Below are positions 5,767 to 11,661 of a stretch of 11,661 bases of DNA, one piece after another. The stretch lies in assembly GCA_910584545.1 (NCBI GenBank), contig CAJUBC010000061.1:1-11661 (forward strand), given 5' to 3'. The position numbers were made by a program, and so were the translations under genes. The stretch's first letter is position 1; each line of letters opens with the position of its first letter. This DNA comes from an uncultured Muribaculaceae bacterium. Lineage in GTDB: Bacteria > Bacteroidota > Bacteroidia > Bacteroidales > Muribaculaceae. The notes beneath the pieces are model-generated. The model did not search any database, was not told the DNA's origin, and saw nothing but the letters and a program-made list of their open reading frames with translations.

Positions 5767-7958
5767 CGAAGAAAGAGATATTTCCCGTCACCGGGATGAT
5801 GTGCGCCGTGTGCGCCGGAACCGTGCAGAAGACAGTCGGCGATCTGCCCGGCGTGAAAGAGGCGGAGGTGAACTTCGCCACCTCCTCCGTTACCGTGGAG
5901 TGGGACTCCGCCGCCATATCGCCTGACAAAATCGCCGATGCGGTGCGCAAGGCCGGCTACGACATGATAGTGGCGCGGGACGAAGCCGAGGCCGTCGAGG
6001 AGAAAGAACGCCAGGAGGCGGCCGCCTACCGCTCGATGAAAAGGAAAGTGATACTTGCATGGGCGCTTACGCTCCCCGTGGCTGTGCTCTGCATGGCCCA
6101 CGTCCATTTCCCCGGCGAGGCATGGTGGTACATGGCGGCCACACTGATTGTGATGACTGTCTGCGGCAGCGGATTCTACGTCAGGGGATTCCGTTCGCTG
6201 ATGGCGGGACACCCCACGATGGACACGCTCGTGGCCCTTTCGACAGCGGTCAGCTTCCTATTCTCATTCTTCAATACGCTTTGGCCCGAGTTTCTCGAAG
6301 GGAGAGGGGTCAGCGCTGACCTTTACTACGAAGGCGCGGCGATGATCATAGCCTTTGTCCTCACCGGCAAACTGATGGAAGGAAGGAGTCGTCGTAACAC
6401 CGGCGCCGCGCTGCGCGCGCTGATGGGAATGCAGCCATCTGAAGCCCTGCGCGTGGACCCTGACGGCAAGACGGAGGCCGTGAAGATCTCGCGGATAGTC
6501 CCCGGCAATCTCATCAGGGTACGGCCCGGAGAACGGATACCGGTCGACGGCCGCGTCACGGAGGGAGTGACTTCCGTCGACGAGAGCATGCTCACCGGCG
6601 AACCCGCCAAGGTGGAGAAACAGAAAGGTGACAAAGTATCGTCGGGAACGGTCAATGGACTCGGTTCCGTGACGATAAAGGCGGAGAAGGTAGGCGCCGA
6701 CACCGAGTTGTCGCGCATCATCCGCTCCGTCAGGGAGGCGCAGGGGTCCAAGGCACCGGTCCAGAAACTCGTGGACCGCATAAGCTCTGTCTTCGTGCCG
6801 ACGGTGATTGCGCTGGCCATACTGACATTCGTTGTCTGGTCCGTGTTCGGTTCCGAATACTTCCCCCAGGCGTTGGTGGCCTCCGTATCCGTACTCGTCA
6901 TAGCGTGTCCCTGCGCGCTCGGCCTTGCAACGCCTACAGCCATCATGGTCGGTATCGGCAAGGGAGCCCGCAAGGGCATACTTGTCAAGGATGCCACGGC
7001 CCTCGAGCTACTGTCGAAAGTCAACACCCTTCTGCTCGACAAGACCGGCACCGTAACCGAGGGACATCCCCGCGTCACAGCCACCCTGTTCGCTTCCGAA
7101 TACGACGATGCGGAGCGCAGGGATCGTCTCTGCTCGCTTCTGTATGGAGCGGAGATCGACTCCACCCATCCGCTTGCCGAAGCTCTTTCCCTCTATTTCA
7201 GCCAGCGGGGTGTGGAACCTGAGCGTCCTGACCATACCGATTACATTCCGGGCAGGGGGATGAAGTTCGTGGCCGAAGGTAAATCCTGGTTTATCGGCAG
7301 CACCGACGAGGCGCGGTCCGACGAGAGATTCGCCGCGAAGGCGGCGGAATGGCAGGACCGTGGTCACGGAGTTGTAGCTGTCTCCTGCGAAGGGAGTCCT
7401 GTGGCCATCTTCTGCGTTGAAGATAAGATCCAGCCCGGAGTTGCCAATGCGGTCAGCTCGCTGAAAGCCAAGGGCGTGGAAGTGGCTATGGTCACCGGCG
7501 ACAAATGGGCTCCCGCCGAGTACATGGCTGGCAAGGCCGGAATCGATAAGGTGTATGCCGGGATGATGCCTTCCGGCAAACTCGAGATAGTGAAGGAACT
7601 GCGCGGGAAAGGACGCGTGGTGGCGATGGCCGGCGACGGTATCAACGATGCCGAGGCATTGGCCGAGGCGGATGTGTCGGTGGCCATGGGCACGGGTTCC
7701 GACATTGCGATAGACGTGGCCCAGCTGACCCTTGTCAGCGGTCGGCTGTCGATGCTTCCGGAGGCCATCAGCCTCTCGGCGCGAACCGTCAGGATTATAC
7801 GAGAAAACCTCTTTTGGGCGTTTATATATAATATAATAGGGATTCCTATCGCGGCCGGAGTGCTCTTCCCGTTCGGAATCATGCTCACCCCGATGATAGC
7901 CTCGGCAGCCATGGCCCTCTCATCCTTGTGTGTGGTAAGCAACTCCTTAAGAATCTGA
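5745..7958 (+). CDS. copA: CopA-type Cu+-exporting P1B-ATPase
   Basis: This 737-residue integral inner-membrane ATPase couples ATP hydrolysis to Cu+ export from the cytoplasm. One N-terminal HMA domain (about 11-78) carries GMMCAVC (17-23), with Cys20 and Cys23 as copper ligands. Eight transmembrane segments are expected, at roughly 102-118, 128-148, 160-178, 193-213, 349-371, 375-398, 686-708 and 711-733. Diagnostic motifs are TGEP (284-287, actuator), CPC (388-390), the phosphorylated DKTGT (432-436, Asp432), HP (475-476), and GDGIND (630-635). YN (695-696) in TM7 and Met723 with SS 726-727 in TM8 complete the Cu+ signature and argue against Zn or Cd. The ATG at 5745 overlaps rsmF by 22 nt. 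The ATG at 5763 gives a 4-nt ATGA overlap, has AAGGA four bases upstream, and is an equally good start. No copper-responsive promoter is visible immediately upstream, so expression probably follows the operon. Confidence 0.96.
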   Translation: MENKEFMTKKEIFPVTGMMCAVCAGTVQKTVGDLPGVKEAEVNFATSSVTVEWDSAAISPDKIADAVRKAGYDMIVARDEAEAVEEKERQEAAAYRSMKRKVILAWALTLPVAVLCMAHVHFPGEAWWYMAATLIVMTVCGSGFYVRGFRSLMAGHPTMDTLVALSTAVSFLFSFFNTLWPEFLEGRGVSADLYYEGAAMIIAFVLTGKLMEGRSRRNTGAALRALMGMQPSEALRVDPDGKTEAVKISRIVPGNLIRVRPGERIPVDGRVTEGVTSVDESMLTGEPAKVEKQKGDKVSSGTVNGLGSVTIKAEKVGADTELSRIIRSVREAQGSKAPVQKLVDRISSVFVPTVIALAILTFVVWSVFGSEYFPQALVASVSVLVIACPCALGLATPTAIMVGIGKGARKGILVKDATALELLSKVNTLLLDKTGTVTEGHPRVTATLFASEYDDAERRDRLCSLLYGAEIDSTHPLAEALSLYFSQRGVEPERPDHTDYIPGRGMKFVAEGKSWFIGSTDEARSDERFAAKAAEWQDRGHGVVAVSCEGSPVAIFCVEDKIQPGVANAVSSLKAKGVEVAMVTGDKWAPAEYMAGKAGIDKVYAGMMPSGKLEIVKELRGKGRVVAMAGDGINDAEALAEADVSVAMGTGSDIAIDVAQLTLVSGRLSMLPEAISLSARTVRIIRENLFWAFIYNIIGIPIAAGVLFPFGIMLTPMIASAAMALSSLCVVSNSLRI

Positions 7959-7977
7959 TAATAAACAAGATATAATT

Positions 7978-8202
7978 ATGAAATTTTCGACAAATGCCAA
8001 ATGCGACGGTTGCAAAGCCGCCATCCTCAAGGGCGTTCAGGAGAAATTCCCCAACGCTCAGTGGGACCTTGACCTCGACTCGGCCGACAAGGTGCTTGAA
8101 GTTCATGGACTTCCGGAAGACGCGGAGACGGCAGCCAAAGTAGAGGCCGCCATCGCCGAGACCGGTTTCAAGGGAAGCTGGCAGCGCCAGCCTGGCTATT
8201 GA
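7978..8202 (+). CDS. Small HMA-domain protein, probable copper chaperone
   Basis: This 74-residue protein is a single heavy-metal-associated (ferredoxin-like) domain. The metal loop is TNAKCDGC, with Cys9 and Cys12 as presumed Cu+ ligands. It lacks the Met of the classical GMTCxxC loop, as in a CopZ-like variant I associate with Bacteroidetes. The gene starts 19 nt after the copA stop, so it most likely delivers cytoplasmic Cu+ to the ATPase. The domain ends near residue 69, and the last residues, QRQPGY, follow it directly. Its stop codon overlaps the TTG start of tcdA (TTGA, 8199-8202), so the two are probably translationally coupled. The metal-binding fold is clear; the specific partner is inferred from position. 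Confidence 0.88.
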   Translation: MKFSTNAKCDGCKAAILKGVQEKFPNAQWDLDLDSADKVLEVHGLPEDAETAAKVEAAIAETGFKGSWQRQPGY

Positions 8203-8957
8203 TACCGGAGTGGCAGAGCCGCACCGCTCGCTTGTTGGGTGATGAGGCCGTGGATCGTCTCGGCGCAGCCCATGTCACCGTTGTAGGTGTGGGTGGTGTA
8301 GGAGGTTACGCGGCCGAAATCCTCGTGCGCTCCGGCATCGGACGCATCACGGTGATCGACGCCGACTGCGTGGCCGAATCCAACATCAACCGGCAGCTTA
8401 TAGCTACAGCACAGGATGTCGGGAAGCCTAAAGTGGACCTCTTCGCCGAGAGGTTCAGGGCCATCAACCCCGGCATAGAAGTCAATGCGGTGCGGGAGTT
8501 CGTCACGCCGGAGAACGTTGCCGGGCTTATCCCCGCCGACACCGACTTCGTGATAGACGCCATCGACACGGTGGCGCCTAAGGTGGCTTTGCTGATACAC
8601 TGCCTGCAGAGCGGCACCGACGTGGTGTCTTCTATGGGAGCGGGAGGCAGGACAGATCCTACTCGGGTCCGTTACCTCGACATTTCCGAGACCCGCGACG
8701 ACGGCCTCGCCCGCGCCGTGCGCCAGAGGTTGCGCAAGGCCGGGGTGAGGTCACCGCTTATGGTGGTGGCCAGTACAGAACCGCCCCACGCGGCATCGGT
8801 GATACAGCTCGACGAGCGGAATAAGCGCAGTTCCTTCGGCACCACGGCTGCGGTACCGGCCACGTTCGGCATCTGTCTCGGCAACTACGCGGTGATTCGC
8901 ATCGCCGAGGGCAAAGAAACTAAGAATCATAAATCAAGCATCATAGAAGATGATTGA
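8199..8957 (+). CDS. tcdA: tRNA threonylcarbamoyladenosine dehydratase (ThiF/E1-like)
   Basis: TcdA (also CsdL/YgdL) adenylates and dehydrates t6A37 of ANN-decoding tRNAs to the cyclic hydantoin-type ct6A, using ATP. The 252-residue protein shows the E1-like nucleotide-binding loop GVGGVG (30-35), VIDAD (52-56), SNINRQ (61-66, with the conserved Arg), GKPK (75-78), DAIDT (120-124) and SMGAGG (145-150). It opens with EWQSRTARLLGDEAVDRL, the normal N-terminus of the family, so the TTG at 8199 is the credible start; no ATG or GTG in frame would keep that segment. The E. coli enzyme is a little longer and has a C-terminal hydrophobic helix. Here the end is a short polar tail (KETKNHKSSIIEDD). The gene overlaps the HMA gene by 4 nt and lolD by 8 nt. 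Confidence 0.92.
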   Translation: MIPEWQSRTARLLGDEAVDRLGAAHVTVVGVGGVGGYAAEILVRSGIGRITVIDADCVAESNINRQLIATAQDVGKPKVDLFAERFRAINPGIEVNAVREFVTPENVAGLIPADTDFVIDAIDTVAPKVALLIHCLQSGTDVVSSMGAGGRTDPTRVRYLDISETRDDGLARAVRQRLRKAGVRSPLMVVASTEPPHAASVIQLDERNKRSSFGTTAAVPATFGICLGNYAVIRIAEGKETKNHKSSIIEDD

Positions 8958-9654
8958 GCTAAAAGGCATCAATAAGTCATACGGCAACCTGCGTGTGCTC
9001 GACGATGTGTCGCTGTCGATAGGCAGCAATGAGATAATCACCATTGTCGGACCGAGCGGTGCCGGGAAGACCACATTGCTCCAGATAGCGGGAACGCTCG
9101 ACAGACCCGATTCAGGTTCGGTGCTTTACGACGGAGAGGATATCGCCCGGTTCAACGACCGGAGGCTTTCTGCGTTCCGCAACCGAAACATAGGCTTTAT
9201 TTTCCAGTTCCACCAGCTGCTGCCTGAGTTCACGGCGCAGGAGAACGTGGCGCTCCCCGCCATGATAGCGGGGGAATCGAGCCGGAAAGCGCAAAAGAGG
9301 GCTGCGGAGCTGCTCGACATGCTCGGGCTCGGCGACAGGCTCCGCCACAAGCCGACGCAGCTGTCGGGAGGAGAACGCCAGCGGGCGGCGATTGCCCGCG
9401 CGCTCGTGAACAGTCCCGGAGTGATCTTCGCCGACGAGCCCACCGGCAGCCTCGACTCGCGCAACCGCGACGAGATCCGCAGCGCGATAGCCGACCTGCG
9501 GGAGAGACTCGGCCAGACTTTCGTGATAGTGACTCATGACCCCTCGATGACCTCGATAGCCGACCGGACGGTGCGGATGGCCGACGGACGGATACTCGCC
9601 GAAGGGGAGGAGGGGTGCGACATCTCCGTGGAAATTTCCTCCCCGATTTGCTAA
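8950..9654 (+). CDS. lolD: ABC transporter ATP-binding protein, LolD-like
   Basis: This 234-residue cytoplasmic ATPase of the LolD/MacB class powers an inner-membrane partner; LolCDE extracts lipoproteins for transfer to the outer membrane. Motifs are Walker A GPSGAGKT (34-41), Q-loop Gln86 in FIFQF, signature LSGGE (138-142), Walker B VIFADEP (158-164), D-loop SLD (167-169) and H-loop His196 in VTHD. FQFHQLLPEFTAQENV after the Q-loop is typical of LolD and related FtsE/MacB ATPases. No permease gene lies nearby, so it must pair with a membrane protein encoded elsewhere; assignment to Lol rather than a MacB-like exporter is inference. Its ATG lies inside the tcdA 3' end (ATGATTGA), and its last codons contain the -33 element of the next promoter. 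Confidence 0.88.
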   Translation: MIELKGINKSYGNLRVLDDVSLSIGSNEIITIVGPSGAGKTTLLQIAGTLDRPDSGSVLYDGEDIARFNDRRLSAFRNRNIGFIFQFHQLLPEFTAQENVALPAMIAGESSRKAQKRAAELLDMLGLGDRLRHKPTQLSGGERQRAAIARALVNSPGVIFADEPTGSLDSRNRDEIRSAIADLRERLGQTFVIVTHDPSMTSIADRTVRMADGRILAEGEEGCDISVEISSPIC

Positions 9655-9678
9655 TATGACCAAAATTGGCTAACTTCG
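9647..9678 (+). promoter_or_regulatory. Promoter for DUF3467-cysS (TTTG-N20-TAACTTCG)
   Basis: TTTG at 9647-9650, within the end of lolD, is followed after exactly 20 nt by TAACTTCG (9671-9678), one mismatch from TAnnTTTG. Spacing and both boxes fit the Bacteroidetes primary sigma factor consensus. Transcription would start near 9685, just before the hairpins at 9689-9724, giving a leader of about 80 nt. It is the only promoter in this window with both boxes visible. Confidence 0.6.
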
Positions 9679-9688
9679 CGATAGAAAT

Positions 9689-9724
9689 CCGGTTCTCGAT
9701 AACCGGCACCGCGCCCTCGGCGCG
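9689..9724 (+). promoter_or_regulatory. Tandem hairpins in the 5' leader of DUF3467-cysS
   Basis: Two adjacent perfect stems are present: CCGGTT (9689-9694) with AACCGG (9701-9706) around a 6-nt loop, then CGCGCC (9710-9715) with GGCGCG (9719-9724) around CTC. The second is followed by AAAAAA, so it is not a plus-strand terminator. The remainder of the leader (9725-9765) is A-rich and unstructured, a common arrangement before Bacteroidetes start codons. The stems would sit at the extreme 5' end of the mRNA and may stabilise it or regulate the operon. The pairing is seen directly; function is unknown. Confidence 0.5.
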
Positions 9725-9765
9725 AAAAAACACATAATATCAAAAAACAAAAACAATACAGAATA

Positions 9766-10050
9766 ATGGAAAACGAGAAAAACCAGAACCAGCTTCAGAT
9801 TCAGCTCCGTCCCGAAATGGCCGACGGCAAATATACCAACCTCGCCATGATAGGACACACTCCGAGCGAGTTCCTCATCGACTTCATCTTCGCCGCTCCC
9901 GGCATGCCGCAGGCTCCGGTGGTGAGCCGCGTGATCATGAGCCCTGAGAACGCCAAGAAACTTCTTTTCGCCCTCACGGACAACATCAAGAAGTATGAGT
10001 CCCAGTTTGGCGAAATCTCTCCCCGCGCCGGGAAAATAGGCAGCAACTGA
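9766..10050 (+). CDS. DUF3467 family protein of unknown function
   Basis: This 94-residue soluble protein has no signal peptide or membrane segment. The core (about residues 9-83) matches my recollection of DUF3467: a QIQLRPEMADGKYTN start, then GHTPSEFLIDF, a GMPQAP turn, SRVIMSPENAKKLLFAL and an amphipathic helix ending in NIKKYESQFGEI. The pattern suggests a small beta-sheet fold followed by a C-terminal helix. No catalytic residues can be named. Its strong conservation in Bacteroidetes and its place at the head of a housekeeping operon, one base before cysS, suggest a basic cellular role, but this is inference. The start at 9766 follows an A-rich leader with no Shine-Dalgarno. Confidence 0.82.
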   Translation: MENEKNQNQLQIQLRPEMADGKYTNLAMIGHTPSEFLIDFIFAAPGMPQAPVVSRVIMSPENAKKLLFALTDNIKKYESQFGEISPRAGKIGSN

Positions 10051-10051
10051 C

Positions 10052-11530
10052 ATGATCAGGGAGAATAACCTTTCGCTGTACAACACGCTGACCCGTACGG
10101 TCCGGCCGTTCCATCCGATCCAGGAGGGGCATGTCGGCATGTACGTGTGCGGTCCAACCGTCTACGGTGACGCGCACTTGGGTCACGCCCGCCCGGCCAT
10201 CACCTTCGACATCCTGTTCCGCTACCTGCGCCATCTCGGATACAAGGTGCGTTATGTCCGCAACATCACCGATGTGGGGCATCTCGAGCATGACGCCGAC
10301 GAGGGAGAGGACAAGATCGCCAAGAAGGCGCGCCTCGAACAGCTCGAGCCGATGGAGGTGGTGCAGCACTATCTGCTCCGCTATCACCGCGACATGGAGG
10401 CGCTCAACGTGCTTCCACCCTCGATCGAGCCACACGCTTCGGGGCATATCATAGAACAGATCGAGTATGTAAAGAAGATACTCGAATCGGGATACGCCTA
10501 CGAGAGCTGCGGATCGGTCTATTTCGACGTGGCCAGATACAACGCCGACCATCACTACGGCAAGCTGTCGGGCCGCAACATCGACGACCTGCTCAGCACC
10601 ACCCGCGCCCTCGACGGTCAGGATGAGAAACGCAACCCCCTCGATTTCGCCCTCTGGAAGAAGGCAGCTCCGGAGCATATCATGCACTGGCCGAGCCCCT
10701 GGAGCGAAGGCTTCCCGGGCTGGCATCTCGAGTGTTCGACTATGGGCCGGAAGTATCTCGGCGACACGTTCGACATCCATGGAGGCGGCATGGACCTGAT
10801 GTTCCCTCACCATGAATGCGAGATAGCGCAGAGCGTGGCGGCCCAGGGACACGAGGCTGTGAAATGCTGGATGCACAACAACATGATCACCATCGACGGC
10901 AAGAAGATGGGCAAGTCGTACGGCAATTTCATCACCCTTGAGCAGTTCTTCACCGGCGACCATCCCCTGCTGTCGCAGGCGTTCCCGCCGATGGTGATAC
11001 GTTATTTCATTCTTCAGGCCCATTACCGAAGCGTGGTCAACTTCTCCAACGACGCCCTTCAGGCGGCGGAAAAGGCCCTCGGCCGACTCCAGGACGCCTA
11101 CATGCGCCTGCAGGCGCTGAAGCCCGCTGAGAAATCCACGGAGAAGGTACCCGACCTTATGGCTAAATGCTACGAGGCGCTCGACGACGACCTGAACACT
11201 CCGAACGTGATCTCCGTGCTCTTCGAGGCTGTGAAGATCATCAACTCCGCGGCCGACGGCCTCGTTCAGCTCGATGCGGAAGACATCGCCCGCCTCAGGG
11301 AGCTCTTCGACGTGATGCTCGGTGAGATACTCGGCATACGTCTCGAGAGCGCCGGGTCATCGTCCGATTCCGAGGCATACAAGGGCGCGGTGGACCTCCT
11401 GATGGAGATCAGGGCCAACGCCAAGAAGTCCAAGGACTGGGCCACTTCCGACCTTATCCGTGACAAGCTCGCCGCTCTCGGTTTCTCGGTGAAGGACACC
11501 AAGAACGGAGTGGAGTGGAGTGTGAAGTGA
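10052..11530 (+). CDS. cysS: Cysteinyl-tRNA synthetase
   Basis: This 492-residue class I aminoacyl-tRNA synthetase charges tRNA-Cys with cysteine in the cytoplasm. The catalytic site has the HIGH-type motif HLGH (42-45) within CGPTVYGDAHLGHARP and the second signature KMGKS (285-289; Gly replaces the first Ser of KMSKS, a variant I associate with Bacteroidetes). The zinc ligands align with the E. coli enzyme as Cys33, Cys228 (HLECS), His253 and Glu257 (PHHECE). Cys256 sits where E. coli has Asn. A DALR/anticodon-binding helical region (about 365-460) and the C-terminal tail (DWATSDLIRDKLAALGFSV) complete a full-length protein. The ATG at 10052 lies one base after the DUF3467 stop, so the two genes are cotranscribed and probably translationally coupled. 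Confidence 0.97.
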   Translation: MIRENNLSLYNTLTRTVRPFHPIQEGHVGMYVCGPTVYGDAHLGHARPAITFDILFRYLRHLGYKVRYVRNITDVGHLEHDADEGEDKIAKKARLEQLEPMEVVQHYLLRYHRDMEALNVLPPSIEPHASGHIIEQIEYVKKILESGYAYESCGSVYFDVARYNADHHYGKLSGRNIDDLLSTTRALDGQDEKRNPLDFALWKKAAPEHIMHWPSPWSEGFPGWHLECSTMGRKYLGDTFDIHGGGMDLMFPHHECEIAQSVAAQGHEAVKCWMHNNMITIDGKKMGKSYGNFITLEQFFTGDHPLLSQAFPPMVIRYFILQAHYRSVVNFSNDALQAAEKALGRLQDAYMRLQALKPAEKSTEKVPDLMAKCYEALDDDLNTPNVISVLFEAVKIINSAADGLVQLDAEDIARLRELFDVMLGEILGIRLESAGSSSDSEAYKGAVDLLMEIRANAKKSKDWATSDLIRDKLAALGFSVKDTKNGVEWSVK

Positions 11531-11613
11531 CCGGGTCGCTGACGCAACCTTTCCACAGACAGACTAAAAAAACAGCGCGAAATAAAAACTCCCCGAGGTT
11601 CGGTCCGAGGGCA

Positions 11614-11636
11614 CTGAAAAAGTGTTGACTTTTCAG
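11614..11636. other. Imperfect inverted repeat downstream of cysS
   Basis: CTGAAAAAGT (11614-11623), a GTTG loop and ACTTTTCAG (11628-11636) form a 9-bp stem with one bulged A. The sequence after it on either strand is not a U tract, so it is a poor intrinsic terminator. A short direct repeat, CCGAGG, occurs just upstream. It could mark the 3' end of cysS or belong to the control region of a gene beyond the window. Confidence 0.3.
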
Positions 11637-11661
11637 ATTCTCCCCTCCGCAGGCTAAAATT

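Noticed and set aside
6326..7165. 279-codon minus-strand frame opposite copA
   Set aside because: It is Ser/Thr/Pro-rich with no motif and is fully explained by the codon bias of copA.
9710..9730. GC-rich hairpin as a terminator for the lolD operon
   Set aside because: On the plus strand it is followed by A residues rather than T, so intrinsic termination there is unlikely.
9986..11023. 345-codon open frame on the minus strand opposite cysS
   Set aside because: It lies wholly opposite a clearly conserved synthetase and has no recognisable domain; long antisense frames are expected in GC-rich coding DNA.
11593..11611. CCGAGG...CCGAGG as a terminator stem for cysS
   Set aside because: The copies are direct, not inverted, repeats; only a 4-bp CCGA/TCGG stem can form and no U tract follows.
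11625..11661. TTG...TAAAATT at the right edge as a promoter for the next gene
   Set aside because: TAAAATT does not fit TAnnTTTG and the spacing from TTG (27 nt) is too long; the window ends before this can be settled.

Overview
The window looks like chromosomal DNA from a member of the Bacteroidales, most likely a GC-rich lineage such as Muribaculaceae; the family-level call is inference. The reasons are -7 elements of the Bacteroidetes type TAnnTTTG upstream of several genes, few Shine-Dalgarno sequences, and protein variants I associate with this order: a short tetrapyrrole-methylase-type RsmI paralogue, an HMA protein with a TNAKCxGC motif, and a cysteinyl-tRNA synthetase with KMGKS. Coding DNA is GC-rich, while the intergenic stretches at 2255-2460 and 4384-4476 are clearly AT-rich.

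Layout. Bases 115-2250 (+) encode a secreted subtilisin-family (S8) protease with its own promoter region, which includes an 18-bp perfect palindrome. An AT-rich convergent spacer (2251-2524) follows. It carries a strong minus-strand terminator and, just upstream of that, a -7-like element that could make a very short RNA. Bases 2525-4383 (-) hold a two-gene unit with an ATGA overlap: an RsmI-type SAM methyltransferase and then a YycJ/WalJ-type metallo-beta-lactamase-fold nuclease. The nuclease has an N-terminal extension of about 80 residues containing a sliding-clamp-binding-like QPSLF peptide. A divergent control region (4384-4509) has one TAnnTTTG element on each strand.

From 4510 rightwards lies a tightly packed plus-strand operon: an RsmF-type rRNA m5C methyltransferase, a CopA-type Cu+ P1B-ATPase, a small HMA copper-chaperone-like protein, the tRNA ct6A cyclase TcdA, and a LolD-type ABC ATPase. 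Three of the four junctions overlap (22 or 4 nt, 4 nt and 8 nt), which suggests translational coupling. A second plus-strand unit begins inside the end of lolD with a TTTG-N20-TAACTTCG promoter. Its leader contains two tandem hairpins and an A-rich stretch, and it encodes a DUF3467 protein and cysteinyl-tRNA synthetase (cysS), separated by one base.

Most of the genes serve RNA modification and translation (RsmI, RsmF, TcdA, CysS). Copper export (CopA and HMA protein), lipoprotein trafficking (LolD) and a probable DNA repair nuclease are embedded among them. I see no mobile element, CRISPR array, tRNA or rRNA, and no clearly novel multi-gene system. The most interesting leads are the clamp-motif extension on the YycJ-like nuclease, the structured leader before DUF3467-cysS, and the possible small RNA in the convergent spacer.
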